From Candidatus Methylomirabilota bacterium (GTDB lineage Bacteria > Methylomirabilota > Methylomirabilia > Methylomirabilales > 2-02-FULL-66-22), in assembly GCA_016209735.1 (NCBI GenBank), contig JACQVN010000030.1:1-64000 (forward strand): a stretch of DNA of 64,000 nucleotides, in the 5' to 3' direction. Positions within the stretch are counted from its first letter, which is position 1; every line of letters starts with the position of its first letter. The notes under the pieces are model-generated. The model was not told the DNA's origin. It did not search any database and saw nothing but the letters and a program-made list of their open reading frames with translations. Both the position numbers and the translations under genes were made by a program. Shown one piece after another: positions 51,916 to 61,416 of the stretch.

Positions 51916-51944
51916 TGGTTCTTGCGCTGAGCGCGCAAAAACCA
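51916..51944 (+). repeat. GGTTCTTGCGC-type palindrome before tctC
   Basis: GGTTCTTGCGC (51917-51927) and GCGCAAAAACC (51933-51943), one mismatch, loop TGAGC, flanked by T and A. It ends immediately before AAAGGAGGAATTCCC, the ribosome-binding site of the next gene, the same placement as the copy before rplR. Confidence 0.8.
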
Positions 51945-51958
51945 AAGGAGGAATTCCC

Positions 51959-52909
51959 ATGTGGAGAAGAGTCATCCTGTCCCTCCTCGGGCTCTGCGTT
52001 CTGTGGGCGACCGGCGTCGCGGCGCAAGGGTATCCCACCAAGCCCATCCAGATGATCGTCGCCTTTCCTGCCGGGGGCAATACCGATCTCATGGCCCGGG
52101 CCCTTGCGCCGGGGCTGGGCAAGGAACTCGGGCAGCCAATCGTCATCGTCAACAAGGGGGGAGTGGGCGGCGTTGTCGGATCGACGGACCTCGCGCGGTC
52201 CCGGCCGGACGGATACACGATCATGCTGTCGCCCAACAGCCCGCTGACCATCCTGCCCCATCAGCAGAAGCTCACCTACACCCTGGACAGCTTCCGTTTC
52301 GTCTGTCTGACCTACGACAATCCCTTCGTCCTGGCGGCAGGACCCCAGGCGCCCTTCAAGACCTTCGCCGAGTTCGTGACCTTCGCGAAGGCAAAGCCCA
52401 ACAACGTAGCCTATGCGTCGGGTGGCCCGGGATCCATGCCCCATCTGCTCTTCCTCGACATTTTCCGGCAGATCGGCGCCGAAGGGGTGCACATCCCCTT
52501 CACGGGCGCCGGCCCCCAGGTGCAGGCGATCCTGGGGGGCACCGTGCAGGTCATGATCGATTCCCCGGCCACCGTCTCCTCGAACAACCTTCCGCTGCTG
52601 GCGGTCTTTGCCGCCAAACGTCTTGCCAGCATGCCCAACGTTCCCACGATGCAGGAGCTGGGGCTCGATCTGAAAGCCTTCTCCGCCGGCGGGTTGATCG
52701 TGCCCGCGGGCACCCCCGACGCGGTGGTTGCCACGCTGGACCGAGCGTGTGTCAAGGCCACGGAGAGCGAGGGCTACCTGGGCACGCTGGCGAAGCTGAA
52801 GGCCGCCGCCAGGCACCTGCCGGCGGATCGCTTCCGCGAACTGTTCGTGGAGGACTCGGCGCGGAACTACGAGACGATCCGCAGAGCGGGGATGCTCCCC
52901 AAGCCATGA
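51959..52909 (+). CDS. tctC: Tripartite tricarboxylate transporter substrate-binding protein (TctC/Bug)
   Basis: A 316-residue Bug-family periplasmic binding protein. A signal peptide occupies residues 1-23 (cut after VAAQG). YPTKPIQMIVAFPAGGNTDL, ALGKELGQPIVIVNKGGVGG and the central ASGGPGSMPHLLFLDIF motif are typical. It captures a carboxylate for the TctAB membrane complex. The ligand is unknown. The ATG at 51959 follows AAAGGAGGAATTCCC. Confidence 0.92.
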   Translation: MWRRVILSLLGLCVLWATGVAAQGYPTKPIQMIVAFPAGGNTDLMARALAPGLGKELGQPIVIVNKGGVGGVVGSTDLARSRPDGYTIMLSPNSPLTILPHQQKLTYTLDSFRFVCLTYDNPFVLAAGPQAPFKTFAEFVTFAKAKPNNVAYASGGPGSMPHLLFLDIFRQIGAEGVHIPFTGAGPQVQAILGGTVQVMIDSPATVSSNNLPLLAVFAAKRLASMPNVPTMQELGLDLKAFSAGGLIVPAGTPDAVVATLDRACVKATESEGYLGTLAKLKAAARHLPADRFRELFVEDSARNYETIRRAGMLPKP

Positions 52910-52967
52910 GCGCCGGATCCGTCGAGGAAGAGCGCTTCGACCCCACTCGGAGCCAGGGGGGGCTAGG

Positions 52968-53450
52968 GTGACCGTGCAGTCAACTCGCCTGGGCAGGCTG
53001 TGCAGTCTCGGGTTGCTCTGGGCCGTGGGGATCCTCGCCATCGCCATGGCGTTGCGGCTGGGATTGTGGCGCAGCGGTTCGCCCGGCCCGGGGTTGTTTC
53101 CCTTCCTCGCGGCGCTGGCCATCGTCGTGCTGGCAACGATCGGGATGATGGCGGCCGCGCTGCGGAGGTGGCCCGCGGCCCCCGCGGAGACCATCCACGC
53201 GCGAGGCCGCTGGCGCATCGCCCTCTATGTGGTGGCGCTGATCGCCTACGCTCTGCTGCTCGAGCCGCTCGGCTTTCACGCCGCCACGACGCTCGCGCTG
53301 CTGGTCATCTCCAGGGCTGCCGAGCGCCTGCGATGGCGGACGGTCGTCCCGTTGATTGCCGGGACGCTGTTTTTCACGCATCTGGTGTTTGCCCGCTGGC
53401 TCGGCGTGTACTTTCCCGCGGGCACGCTTTGGGGGGATCTCCTGGGGTGA
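52968..53450 (+). CDS. tctB: Tripartite tricarboxylate transporter small membrane subunit TctB
   Basis: A 160-residue TctB with four predicted helices: LGLLWAVGILAIAMALRLGL, LFPFLAALAIVVLATIGMMA, ALYVVALIAYALLLEPLGFH and VVPLIAGTLFFTHLVFARWL. The SGSPGPGLFPF loop and the GVYFPAGTLW end are family features. The GTG start at 52968 follows GGGGGGGCTAGG. It lies 58 bp after tctC and 31 bp before tctA. Confidence 0.9.
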   Translation: MTVQSTRLGRLCSLGLLWAVGILAIAMALRLGLWRSGSPGPGLFPFLAALAIVVLATIGMMAAALRRWPAAPAETIHARGRWRIALYVVALIAYALLLEPLGFHAATTLALLVISRAAERLRWRTVVPLIAGTLFFTHLVFARWLGVYFPAGTLWGDLLG

Positions 53451-53481
53451 GGACGGCGCTCGACGTGGCATAGGGAGGGCG

Positions 53482-55041
53482 ATGGATCTGCTCGGCTTTC
53501 TCTCCATCGGCTTTGCGACGGCGCTCAGTTGGAGCAATATTCTGGTCTGCTTCGCCGGCGTATTCCTCGGCACGGTGATCGGCGTCCTGCCGGGCCTCGG
53601 TCCGACCGCGACGGTATCACTCCTGCTTCCGCTCACGTTCACGATGAACCCGGCGTCGGCGGTCATCTTGATGGCGGGAATCTACTACGGGTCGCAGTAC
53701 GGCGGGTCGCTGACCTCCATCCTCGTTCGGATACCGGGGGAATCCGCCTCGGTCGTCACCTGCATCGACGGCTACGAGATGGCGAAGCGTGGACGCGCCG
53801 GCGCCGCGCTCGGCATCGCCGCCTTCGGGTCGTTCATCGCGGGAATCGTCGTGACCATCGCCCTCTTCTTTGTCGGCCCCGTCCTGGCCCGCTTCGCGCT
53901 GCGTTTCGGACCGCCGGAGTATGCCGCCCTCGTGCTGCTTGGGCTGCTGCTTGTCACGCAGGTCTCCCAGACCTCGTGCCTGAATTCGCTGATCATGGCC
54001 TGCCTCGGCCTGCTCCTCAGCACGGTCGGCGTCGATAGAATCCACGGCGACCAGCGGTTCACCTTCGGTCTCATCGGCCTCTTCAATGGATTCAACGTCG
54101 CCGTTCTGTGCATGGGCCTGTTCGCGATCGCAGAGCTTCTGACGTCCGCGGAAGGCCGGGAAAACACACCAAAGCCCGTCGCCCAGCCGCGCCGCCTTCG
54201 CGAAATGCTGCCGAATCGAGAGGAGTGGCGGCGGAGCACGCTGCCGATCACTCGCGGCACGGCGCTCGGCTTTCTGCTCGGGATTCTCCCCGGCGGCGGA
54301 GCGACGATCGCCTCCTTTGCGGCCTACGTGATGGAGCGGCGCATCTCCAAACACCCGGAGCGGTTCGGCCAGGGCGCCATCGAGGGGGTGGCGGGGCCTG
54401 AGTCGGCCAACAATGCGGCCGCGCAGGCCTCCTTCATCCCGCTCCTGAGCCTCGGCATTCCGGCGAATGCGGTGCTGGCAGTCGTCCTGGCCTCCCTCTT
54501 GGTTCAGGGCGTCCTGCCGGGACCGACCCTGATGACGAAGAGCCCCGACCTCTTCTTCGGGGTCATCATCAGCATGCTGGTCGGGAATGTCATTCTCGTC
54601 GTCTTGAACGTGCCGCTCATCTCGGTTTTTGTGCTGCTGCTCCGCGTCCCCATTTCCATCCTGTCTCCGTTGATCATCGTGTTCTGCGTGATCGGTGCGT
54701 ATAGCCTGGACAACAGCAGCGCAGACGTTCTGATGATGGTCGGGCTCGGCCTCGCGGGATACCTCATGCGGAAGGTCGACCTCGACCCCGCACCCCTGGT
54801 CCTGGCCTTTGTCCTCGGCCAGATTTTCGAGACGGCTCTGCAACAGAGCCTGCTGGTGGGACGAGGCTCCTTGGGGGTGTTCCTCGACCGCCCCATCGCG
54901 GCCTTCCTGATCGGATGCTCGGTTTGCCTCATTGTGTTTCAGGCGGGCGGAGCGATCCTTGCCCGCGCGCGTGCGGCGGCTGGTCGAGGTTCCCGGAACG
55001 AGAGTCAGCCGATGCGTCGGTTCAGTCGGCCGCCGCCATAA
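53482..55041 (+). CDS. tctA: Tripartite tricarboxylate transporter large membrane subunit TctA
   Basis: A 519-residue TctA permease with about 11-12 helices. Two PGLGP/PGGGA-like glycine motifs mark the duplicated halves (GVLPGLGPTATVSLLLP; GILPGGGATIASFAAY), with YGSQYGGSLTSILVRIPGES and GIPANAVLAVVLASL between and after. The ATG at 53482 follows AGGGAGGGCG. It completes a TctC-TctB-TctA operon with the CoA transferase upstream. Confidence 0.93.
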   Translation: MDLLGFLSIGFATALSWSNILVCFAGVFLGTVIGVLPGLGPTATVSLLLPLTFTMNPASAVILMAGIYYGSQYGGSLTSILVRIPGESASVVTCIDGYEMAKRGRAGAALGIAAFGSFIAGIVVTIALFFVGPVLARFALRFGPPEYAALVLLGLLLVTQVSQTSCLNSLIMACLGLLLSTVGVDRIHGDQRFTFGLIGLFNGFNVAVLCMGLFAIAELLTSAEGRENTPKPVAQPRRLREMLPNREEWRRSTLPITRGTALGFLLGILPGGGATIASFAAYVMERRISKHPERFGQGAIEGVAGPESANNAAAQASFIPLLSLGIPANAVLAVVLASLLVQGVLPGPTLMTKSPDLFFGVIISMLVGNVILVVLNVPLISVFVLLLRVPISILSPLIIVFCVIGAYSLDNSSADVLMMVGLGLAGYLMRKVDLDPAPLVLAFVLGQIFETALQQSLLVGRGSLGVFLDRPIAAFLIGCSVCLIVFQAGGAILARARAAAGRGSRNESQPMRRFSRPPP

Positions 55042-55319
55042 TATTTCTCCGGTGGTTCGACCGGACCCGTGACCTCCGGGTCCATCTCCCTGACGAGCCG
55101 CTGAGCACTCAGGATTTGATCGGGTCGCGCTCCGCCCCCGAGACCCTCAATGGGCGTCGGCTCGTGACGGGGGTCTCTGGCCAGGCGGCGGGTAGGCAGA
55201 CTTCCCAGCCCTTGGGTGTGTCATGTCTTGAGATGGGCATGGGCGCTGGCACCCGAGAGGGGCAGCGGGTGCCCGCACCCGCCGTTGTGTCCGTCACCTC
55301 TCTGTGATAGCCTGGCCAT
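55042..55319. other. Gap after tctA, nothing recognised
   Basis: About 280 bp without a supported gene. GAGACCC...GGGTCTC (about 55139-55178) could form a weak stem; no U-run follows. Short open frames have no ribosome-binding site. Confidence 0.4.
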
Positions 55320-55690
55320 GGTCTTACGGTTCGCGGTTCATGGTTCGCGGTCGCAGTCCCGCCTCCGGCGGAACGGAGATCCCCCGCAGCGGGATTCGAG
55401 GTTGTCGGTTCAAGGTTCCCGGTTCGAGGTTTACGATGGAAGGTTCAAGGTTCGGGATTCCCGGTTCTCCCCGCCGCACCCTGAATCCGCCAGAGGCGGA
55501 CACCTCGAACCGCGACGCCTCCAACCGCAGCACCGCCCCACCTCGAACCGCGGCGGCATCAACAGCAGAACCGCAGCTCTTTGAACCGGTGCGCCCGACC
55601 CTCGAACCGATAACCCTGAACCCTGAAACCCGAACCTCGAACCGTGAACCTCGAACCTTGAACCGAGAACTTCGAACACCGCCGAAGGAG
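55320..55690. repeat. Inverted array of GGTTCGAGGTTC-like units upstream of purB
   Basis: The first part (about 55324-55470) is a degenerate tandem array of GGTTCGCGGTTC/GGTTCGAGG units; the second (about 55580-55680) is the same array inverted, with GAACCTCGAACC/GAACCCTGAACC units, ending 12 bp before purB. The two halves are broadly complementary. Unit length varies (8-10 bp) and spacers are not unique, so it is not a CRISPR. Shorter arrays of the same kind lie at 58070-58126, 59075-59190 and 62963-62990. Confidence 0.75.
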
Positions 55691-55695
55691 GGCCC

Positions 55696-56991
55696 ATGAT
55701 CCCGCGGTATTCTCGGCACGAGATGGGCGCCATCTGGGAGCCGGCGAACCGCTTTGCCCTCTGGCTCAGGATCGAACTGATGGTCTGCGAGGCCTGGGCG
55801 GAGCAGGGCCAGATTCCGGCAGACGCCCTGGCACAGATCAAGGCCAAGGCGAGCTTCGATGTGGACCGGATCGACGCCATCGAGCGGGAGGTCAAGCACG
55901 ACGTCATCGCCTTCCTGACGGCCGTGGCCGAGCGGGTGGGCCCAGCCGCCCGGTACATGCACCTCGGCCTCACCTCCTCGGACATCCTGGATACCTGCCT
56001 GGCGCTGCAGCTCGTGCAGGCGGCCGACCTGCTGCTGGCCGACCTGGCGGCCGTGGAGGCGGTGCTGGCCGACCTGGCGCGGCGGCACAAAGACACGGTC
56101 ATGATGGGCCGCACCCACGGCGTTCACGCCGAGCCGACGACCTTCGGTCTGAAGCTGGCCATGTGGCTGGAGGAGGTGCGGCGGGGCCGGGCGCGACTTC
56201 AGCGGGCGCGGGCGGTGGTGGGGTTCGGGAAGCTGTCGGGCGCCGTGGGGACCTTCGCCAACGTGCCCCCCGTCATCGAGGAGTTTGTCTGCGCGCGCCT
56301 GGGGCTTACCCCCGAGCCGGTCTCCACCCAGATCATCCAGCGGGACCGGCACGCCGAGTATCTGGCCGCGCTGGCCATCGTCGGCTCCTCCCTGGACAAG
56401 TTCGCCACGGAGATCCGTCACCTGCAGCGGACCGAGGTCCGCGAGGCCGAGGAGCCGTTCAGCCAGGGACAGAAGGGCTCCTCCGCCATGCCCCACAAGC
56501 GCAATCCCGTGGCCTGCGAGCAGATCTCGGGGCTGGCGCGGCTCCTCAGGGCCAACGTGCAGGCGGGGCTGGAGAATATTGCGCTCTGGCACGAGCGGGA
56601 TATCAGCCATTCGTCGGCGGAGCGGGTGATCCTCCCGGATAGCACCATCCTCCTGGATTACCTCATGGTCCGGTTCCGCGAGATCCTGGAGGGGATGCGG
56701 GTCTACCCGGACCGGATGCTGGCGAACCTCAAGGCCAGCCGCGGGGTCATTTTCTCGCAGCAGGTGTTGCTGGCGCTGGCCAAGGCCGGGGCCGCGCGGG
56801 AGGCGGCGTACCGGCTGGTGCAGCGGAACGCCATGCAGGCCTGGGAGACGGACGTGGAGTTCCAGGCGCTGCTCCTCTCCGACGCCGAGGTGCGGCACTA
56901 CCTCGGCCCCGCGGAGATTGCAGCCTGTTTTGAACTGGGGTATCATCTCCGCCACGTCGACGCCATCTTCCGGCGGGTGGGGCTGCTGTAG
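55696..56991 (+). CDS. purB: Adenylosuccinate lyase
   Basis: A 431-residue PurB, acting on both SAICAR and adenylosuccinate. The fumarase-family signature SSAMPHKRNPVACEQ carries the catalytic serine loop; HLGLTSSDILDTCLALQ and GRTHGVHAEPTTFGLK (histidines) are present. The ATG at 55696 follows GAAGGAGGGCCC. It leads purB-purC-purS-purQ-purL, though repeats of 100-200 bp separate several of the genes. Confidence 0.95.
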   Translation: MIPRYSRHEMGAIWEPANRFALWLRIELMVCEAWAEQGQIPADALAQIKAKASFDVDRIDAIEREVKHDVIAFLTAVAERVGPAARYMHLGLTSSDILDTCLALQLVQAADLLLADLAAVEAVLADLARRHKDTVMMGRTHGVHAEPTTFGLKLAMWLEEVRRGRARLQRARAVVGFGKLSGAVGTFANVPPVIEEFVCARLGLTPEPVSTQIIQRDRHAEYLAALAIVGSSLDKFATEIRHLQRTEVREAEEPFSQGQKGSSAMPHKRNPVACEQISGLARLLRANVQAGLENIALWHERDISHSSAERVILPDSTILLDYLMVRFREILEGMRVYPDRMLANLKASRGVIFSQQVLLALAKAGAAREAAYRLVQRNAMQAWETDVEFQALLLSDAEVRHYLGPAEIAACFELGYHLRHVDAIFRRVGLL

Positions 56992-56999
56992 TGTTTGAT

Positions 57000-57150
57000 T
57001 GCCGCACTCCATGCTTCGACTGGCTCATGCTTCGATCCCGCCGGGGCGGGACTCAGCATGAGCGGGAAGAACTCAAGGCCTTCGAGCCATTCTCCGCTTA
57101 CCCTGAGCCCGTCGAAGGGTGAGCGGGTCGAGGGCGAACGGAAGGTTTTC
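57000..57150. repeat. purB-purC gap with inverted repeats
   Basis: Contains CTCATGCTTCGATCCCGCC with a partial complement GGCGGGACTCAGCATGAG, and ACCCTGAGCCCGTCGAAGGGT, a stem with loop resembling widespread CTTCGA/GCTCAGG intergenic repeats. No gene is evident. The purC start lies beyond at 57184. Confidence 0.55.
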
Positions 57151-57183
57151 CAGTATCCTGCTAATGCGGGAACGGGGTCACCG

Positions 57184-57897
57184 GTGACGCGGGCAGAGCG
57201 GGGCCGACAGCTCTACGAGGGGAAGTGGAAGGTCCTCTACGAGGCGGCGGAGCCGGACCACCTGATCCTGCGCTTCAAGGATGTGCCCAGCTTCCGCCGC
57301 GCGGGACGGCCGACCCGGGTGCCGGGGCGAGGGTCGCTGAAGGCGCGCATCACTGCCCGGCTGTTTGCCGAGCTCATGGGCCAGGGGATCCCCACCCATT
57401 TCGTAAAGATGCTCGGCGAGCGGGAGCTCCTGGTCCGGCGGCTGGAGATGATCCGACTGGAGGTGGTGCTCCGCAACGTGGTGGCGGGGAGTCTGGCCGC
57501 CCGCCTCGGCATGGAGTCGGGCACCCCGCTGTCGGCGCCGGTCCTGGAGCTCTACTACAAGAGCGACGCCCTGGGCGATCCCCTGGTCAACGAGAGCCAC
57601 GTCTTCGCCCTGGGGCTGGCCACCGGGGCGGAGCTGCGCACGATCCGCGAGACGGCGCTCAGGGCCAACCGGGCGCTCCTGCCGTTCTTCGCGGAGCGGG
57701 AGATCCTGCTGGCGGATTTCAAGCTGGAGTTCGGCCGGCACCGCGCCACGCTCATGGTGGGGGACGAGCTCACCCCGGACGGCTGCCGTTTCTGGGATCG
57801 CGCCACCCAGGCGCGACTGGGAAAGGAACGGTCCCGGATGAGCCCGGCGCAGGAGGCGGCCCGGTACCACGAGATCTACGCGCGCATCTGCGCGTAG
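57184..57897 (+). CDS. purC: SAICAR synthetase (phosphoribosylaminoimidazole-succinocarboxamide synthase)
   Basis: A 237-residue PurC, normal length from the GTG at 57184: QLYEGKWKVLYEAAEPDHLI, RLEMIRLEVVLRNVVAGSLA, LELYYKSDALGDPLVNESH and DFKLEFGRH are all diagnostic. It joins aspartate to CAIR. The frame is open farther upstream but that part is repeat DNA. GRGSLKARITARLF carries the region usually ending in KG-initiated helices. Ribosome-binding site GGGAACGGGG is modest. Confidence 0.93.
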   Translation: MTRAERGRQLYEGKWKVLYEAAEPDHLILRFKDVPSFRRAGRPTRVPGRGSLKARITARLFAELMGQGIPTHFVKMLGERELLVRRLEMIRLEVVLRNVVAGSLAARLGMESGTPLSAPVLELYYKSDALGDPLVNESHVFALGLATGAELRTIRETALRANRALLPFFAEREILLADFKLEFGRHRATLMVGDELTPDGCRFWDRATQARLGKERSRMSPAQEAARYHEIYARICA

Positions 57898-57939
57898 TGC
57901 GGCGAGGCACGGAGAGCCGGTTCTGGCCCTCTCGACCGG

Positions 57940-58127
57940 GAAGCGGGCGGGCATGAAGCCCGCCCCTACGCAACCACAATTGACGCGAACACGGTCCTCC
58001 GTAGGGGAGGGGTTTATCCCCTCCCGGAGGTGGAGGGGTTTACCCCCTCCTCGAATGATCGACCCTGAACCGCGAACCTCGAACCGATAACCTCGAACCG
58101 GGAACCCTGAACCTCGAACCGAGGGGC
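57940..58127. repeat. purC-purS gap with GTAGGGG hairpins and GAACCTCGAACC units
   Basis: GGCGGGCATGAAGCCCGCCCC (about 57946-57966) and GGGAGGGGTTTATCCCCTCCC followed by GGAGGGGTTTACCCCCTCC (about 58006-58050) are successive stem-loops with TTTA or ATGA loops. About 58068-58126 is a tandem array of GAACC(G/T)CGAACC-like units ending at the purS ribosome-binding site. Confidence 0.7.
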
Positions 58128-58129
58128 CC

Positions 58130-58384
58130 ATGCTCGAAGCCCAGATCTACGTGACGCTGAAGCGGAGCGTTCTGGACCCGCAGGGCGAGACGGTGAAGAG
58201 CGGCCTGGCCTCCCTGGGGTTCACGGGCGTCGAGGACTGCCGGGTGGGCAAATTCCTGGTGCTCACGCTCGGCGAAACGGACCCGGAACGGGCCAGGGGG
58301 CAGGTGGAGGAGATGTGCCGGCGGCTCCTGGCCAACCCGGTCATTGAAGAGTACCGCTTCCAGCTCCGCGAGGTGGCCGGATGA
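58130..58384 (+). CDS. purS: FGAM synthase subunit PurS
   Basis: An 84-residue PurS: AQIYVTLKRSVLDPQGETVK, LGFTGVEDCRVGKFLVLTL and NPVIEEYRFQL. It forms the PurLQS complex with the small PurL and PurQ, the Bacillus-type arrangement. Its stop overlaps the purQ ATG (ATGA, 58381-58384). Confidence 0.94.
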   Translation: MLEAQIYVTLKRSVLDPQGETVKSGLASLGFTGVEDCRVGKFLVLTLGETDPERARGQVEEMCRRLLANPVIEEYRFQLREVAG

Positions 58385-59070
58385 GGGTGGGCGTCCTGGT
58401 CTTCCCCGGAACCTGGAGCCATCAGGACTTCGCCCATGTGTTGGGAGACGTGGTGCGTTCGCCCTGGGGATTCGTGTGGCACAAGGAGCGCTCCGTGGCG
58501 GGCTACGACTGCCTCATCCTCCCCGGCGGTTTCGCGCACGGGGACTACCTCCGCTGCGGGGCCATCGCGCGCTTCTCGCCGGTGATGGAGGCGGTGGTGC
58601 GCTTCGCCAAGGAGGGCGGGCCGGTGATCGGAAGCTGCAACGGCTTCCAGATCCTGTGCGAGGCGGGCCTCTTACCCGGGGCGCTCCTCCGGAACACCTG
58701 TCTCCAATACCGCTGCCAGTGGGTCCACATCCGGACGGAAAACCGAAACACGCCCTTCACCCGGAGGCTGGCGCCGGGGCAACTGCTTCGGATTCCCATC
58801 TCGCACGGCGAGGGGCGCTATTACGCGGCGCCGGAGACCCTGGCGGCCATGCGGGCGCGGGGGCAGATCGTCTTCCGTTACGCGACCGCGGACGGCCGGG
58901 TAACGGCGGAGGCGAACCCGAACGGCTCGCTGGAGAACATCGCCGGGGTCAGCAACGAGGCGGGCAATGTGGTCGGCCTGATGCCGCACCCCGAGCGTGC
59001 CGCCGAGGCCCTCCTGGGCTCCCAGGACGGCCTGCCGCTGTTTTTGGGCGCCATACAGACAGTGCGATAG
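58381..59070 (+). CDS. purQ: FGAM synthase glutaminase subunit PurQ
   Basis: A 229-residue class I glutamine amidotransferase: VGVLVFPGTWSHQDFAHVLG, LPGGFAHGDYLRCGAIARFS, the nucleophile in VIGSCNGFQILCEAGLLPG, and His-Glu in GLMPHPERAAE. It supplies ammonia to PurL. It is coupled to purS by ATGA. Relative to many PurQ proteins the early PGTNCD motif reads PGTWSH. Confidence 0.94.
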   Translation: MRVGVLVFPGTWSHQDFAHVLGDVVRSPWGFVWHKERSVAGYDCLILPGGFAHGDYLRCGAIARFSPVMEAVVRFAKEGGPVIGSCNGFQILCEAGLLPGALLRNTCLQYRCQWVHIRTENRNTPFTRRLAPGQLLRIPISHGEGRYYAAPETLAAMRARGQIVFRYATADGRVTAEANPNGSLENIAGVSNEAGNVVGLMPHPERAAEALLGSQDGLPLFLGAIQTVR

Positions 59071-59190
59071 TTCGGGAATTCGATAGATCGAGAGATCGAA
59101 CGTTCACAGGATCGGAACGCCCCTGCTCCTCCGGAAGCCTTGAACGCTCGAACCTTCGACCCGTTGAACTGCCGAACAGAGTTAGGGACC
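59071..59190. repeat. purQ-purL gap with TTCGAACG-like units
   Basis: Repeated TTCGATAGATCGAGAGATCGAACG and CTTGAACGCTCGAACCTTCG-like segments, degenerate units akin to the GAACCTCGAACC arrays elsewhere. The first 40 bp can fold back on themselves (TCGATAGATCGA/TCGAACG). No gene is seen. Confidence 0.55.
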
Positions 59191-59193
59191 CAC

Positions 59194-61416
59194 ATGCGGG
59201 AATCCAAGGCCATCACCCCCGATCTGATCGCCAGCCACGGCATCAGTTCCGAGGAGTACGCCCGCATCCAGGGCATCCTGGGACGGGATCCCAATTTCAC
59301 CGAGCTGGGCATCTTCTCGGTGATGTGGTCGGAGCACTGCAGCTACAAGAGCTCCCGGGTTCACCTGAAGGGCCTTCCCACGCAGGGGCCCTGCATCCTG
59401 CAGGGCCCCGGCGAGAACGCCGGCGTGGTGGACATCGGCGACGGCCTGGCCATTGTGTTCAAGATGGAGAGCCACAACCATCCCTCCTTCATCGAGCCGT
59501 ACCAGGGGGCGGCCACCGGCGTGGGGGGAATCATTCGGGACATCTTCACCATGGGGGCGCGGCCCATCGCCCTTTTGGATTCCCTGCGCTTCGGTCCGCT
59601 CGGCGACCCCAAGGGGCGATACGTCGCAGGCGGGGTGGTGGCAGGGATTGCGGGGTACGGCAACGCCGTGGGCGTGCCCACGGTGGGGGGAGAGCTCTTT
59701 GTCTCCGAGCGCTACGCGGGCAACCCGCTGGTCAATGTCTTCTGCCTGGGGATCGCCCCCAAGGAGCGCATCTGGCTGGCTCGGGCTGGCGGCGCGGGAA
59801 ACCCCGTCATCTACGTCGGCGCCAAGACGGGCCGGGATGGCATTCATGGGGCCACCATGGCCTCGGAAGCCTTCGCCGAGGGCTCGGAAGAGCGGAGGCC
59901 CACGGTCCAGGTGGGGGATCCCTTCCGGGAGAAGCTGCTCATCGAGGCCTGCCTGGAGCTCATGGCCCAGGACGTTCTCGTCGGCATCCAGGACATGGGG
60001 GCGGCGGGTCTCACCTGCTCGACCTGCGAGATGGCCAGCCGGGGCGGCGTGGGCATCGAGATCGACCTGGCCAAGGTGCCGCGCCGCGAGACGGGGATGA
60101 TTCCCTACGAGGTCATGCTCTCCGAGTCGCAGGAGCGGATGCTCCTGGTGGCGAAGCGCGGCCGCGAGGCCGAGGTGCTGCAAATCTTCCGCAAGTGGGA
60201 CCTGGACGCCGTGATCATCGGCCGGGTCACCGAGGACGGAATGATGCGGGTAAAGGAAGGGGGGCAGGTGGTCGCGGAGATCCCGGCCCACCCCCTGGCG
60301 GAGGACGGTCCGGTCTACCGGCGGTGCATGGCGCGGCCCGACTACCTGCAGGAGACGGAGCGGGCGGACTTGTCCTGCCTGCCGGTTCCCCGGCGGCTGG
60401 GCGAGGTCCTGATTCAGCTCCTCGGCTCGCCCGGCATTGCCTCCAAGCTGCCCGTCTGGCGACAGTACGACCACATGCTCTTCTGCAACAGCGTGGTGGA
60501 GCCGGGATCGGATGCCGCCGTGCTGCGCATCCAGGGCACCCGCAAGGGGCTGGCCCTCTCCGCCGATGGGAACGGCCGCTACACCTACCTCGACCCCTAC
60601 GAGGGGGGAAAGCTTGCCGTGGCCGAGGCCGCCCGCAACGTCGTCTGCGCCGGGGCGCGGCCGCTGGCCATCACCAACTGCCTGAACTTCGGCAGCCCGG
60701 AGCGCCCCGAGATCATGTGGCAGTTCGCCGAGGCGGTGCGGGGCATGGCGGATGCCTGCCGCGCCTTCGGGACGCCCGTGACCGGCGGAAACGTGAGCTT
60801 CTACAACGAGACGCTGGGGACGGCCATCTTCCCGACGCCCATCATCGGGATGGTGGGGCTCCTGGAGGACATTCGCCACGCCGCCACCCAATGGTTCAAG
60901 GCGGAGGGGGACGTCATCTACCTGTTCGGGGAGACCCGGGACGAACTGGGGGGCAGCGAGTATCTGAAGGTCATCCACGGCCTGGAGACCGGGCGACCGC
61001 CCCGCCTGGACCTGGACCGGGAGCGGGCCGTCCAGGCGGCCTGCCTGGCGGCCATCCAGGCGGGGATCGTGCGCTCCGCTCACGACGCTGCGGATGGCGG
61101 CCTGGCGGTGGCGCTGGCCGAGTGCTGCGTGAGCGGGCCTGAGGCGCGACTGGGTGCGATCGTGGAGCTACGGGGGGAGGTCCGACCGGATGCCCTCCTC
61201 TTCGGCGAGTCGGCCTCGCGCATCCTGGTGAGCGTCACGCCCGCCGATGCCGACCGGCTGGAGGCGGTGGCCGCGACCCACGGGGCCCCCTGCGTCCGCC
61301 TGGGAAAGGTCGGTGGCGAGGAGCTGATCCTCAAGGGGCGGGGGTTCGAATGCCGGCTTCCGCTGGCGCGGCTGCACGACGCCTGGGCCACTGGCCTCAG
61401 CCAGTTGCTCGAATAA
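59194..61416 (+). CDS. purL: FGAM synthase large subunit PurL (small-PurL type)
   Basis: A 740-residue PurL of the PurLQS type. [39 protein letters not shown] with [30 protein letters not shown], and later [13 protein letters not shown] and [18 protein letters not shown] are the ATP/FGAR-binding blocks of the duplicated AIRS-like halves. The ATG at 59194 is chosen; the upstream in-frame ATG-less extension is repeat DNA. It completes the complex with purS and purQ. Confidence 0.95.
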   Translation: MRESKAITPDLIASHGISSEEYARIQGILGRDPNFTELGIFSVMWSEHCSYKSSRVHLKGLPTQGPCILQGPGENAGVVDIGDGLAIVFKMESHNHPSFIEPYQGAATGVGGIIRDIFTMGARPIALLDSLRFGPLGDPKGRYVAGGVVAGIAGYGNAVGVPTVGGELFVSERYAGNPLVNVFCLGIAPKERIWLARAGGAGNPVIYVGAKTGRDGIHGATMASEAFAEGSEERRPTVQVGDPFREKLLIEACLELMAQDVLVGIQDMGAAGLTCSTCEMASRGGVGIEIDLAKVPRRETGMIPYEVMLSESQERMLLVAKRGREAEVLQIFRKWDLDAVIIGRVTEDGMMRVKEGGQVVAEIPAHPLAEDGPVYRRCMARPDYLQETERADLSCLPVPRRLGEVLIQLLGSPGIASKLPVWRQYDHMLFCNSVVEPGSDAAVLRIQGTRKGLALSADGNGRYTYLDPYEGGKLAVAEAARNVVCAGARPLAITNCLNFGSPERPEIMWQFAEAVRGMADACRAFGTPVTGGNVSFYNETLGTAIFPTPIIGMVGLLEDIRHAATQWFKAEGDVIYLFGETRDELGGSEYLKVIHGLETGRPPRLDLDRERAVQAACLAAIQAGIVRSAHDAADGGLAVALAECCVSGPEARLGAIVELRGEVRPDALLFGESASRILVSVTPADADRLEAVAATHGAPCVRLGKVGGEELILKGRGFECRLPLARLHDAWATGLSQLLE

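Noticed and set aside
55320-55690. Possible CRISPR array upstream of purB
   Set aside because: Units are 8-10 bp, degenerate, with no unique 30-40-bp spacers, and the array inverts in the middle. No cas genes are present in the window.
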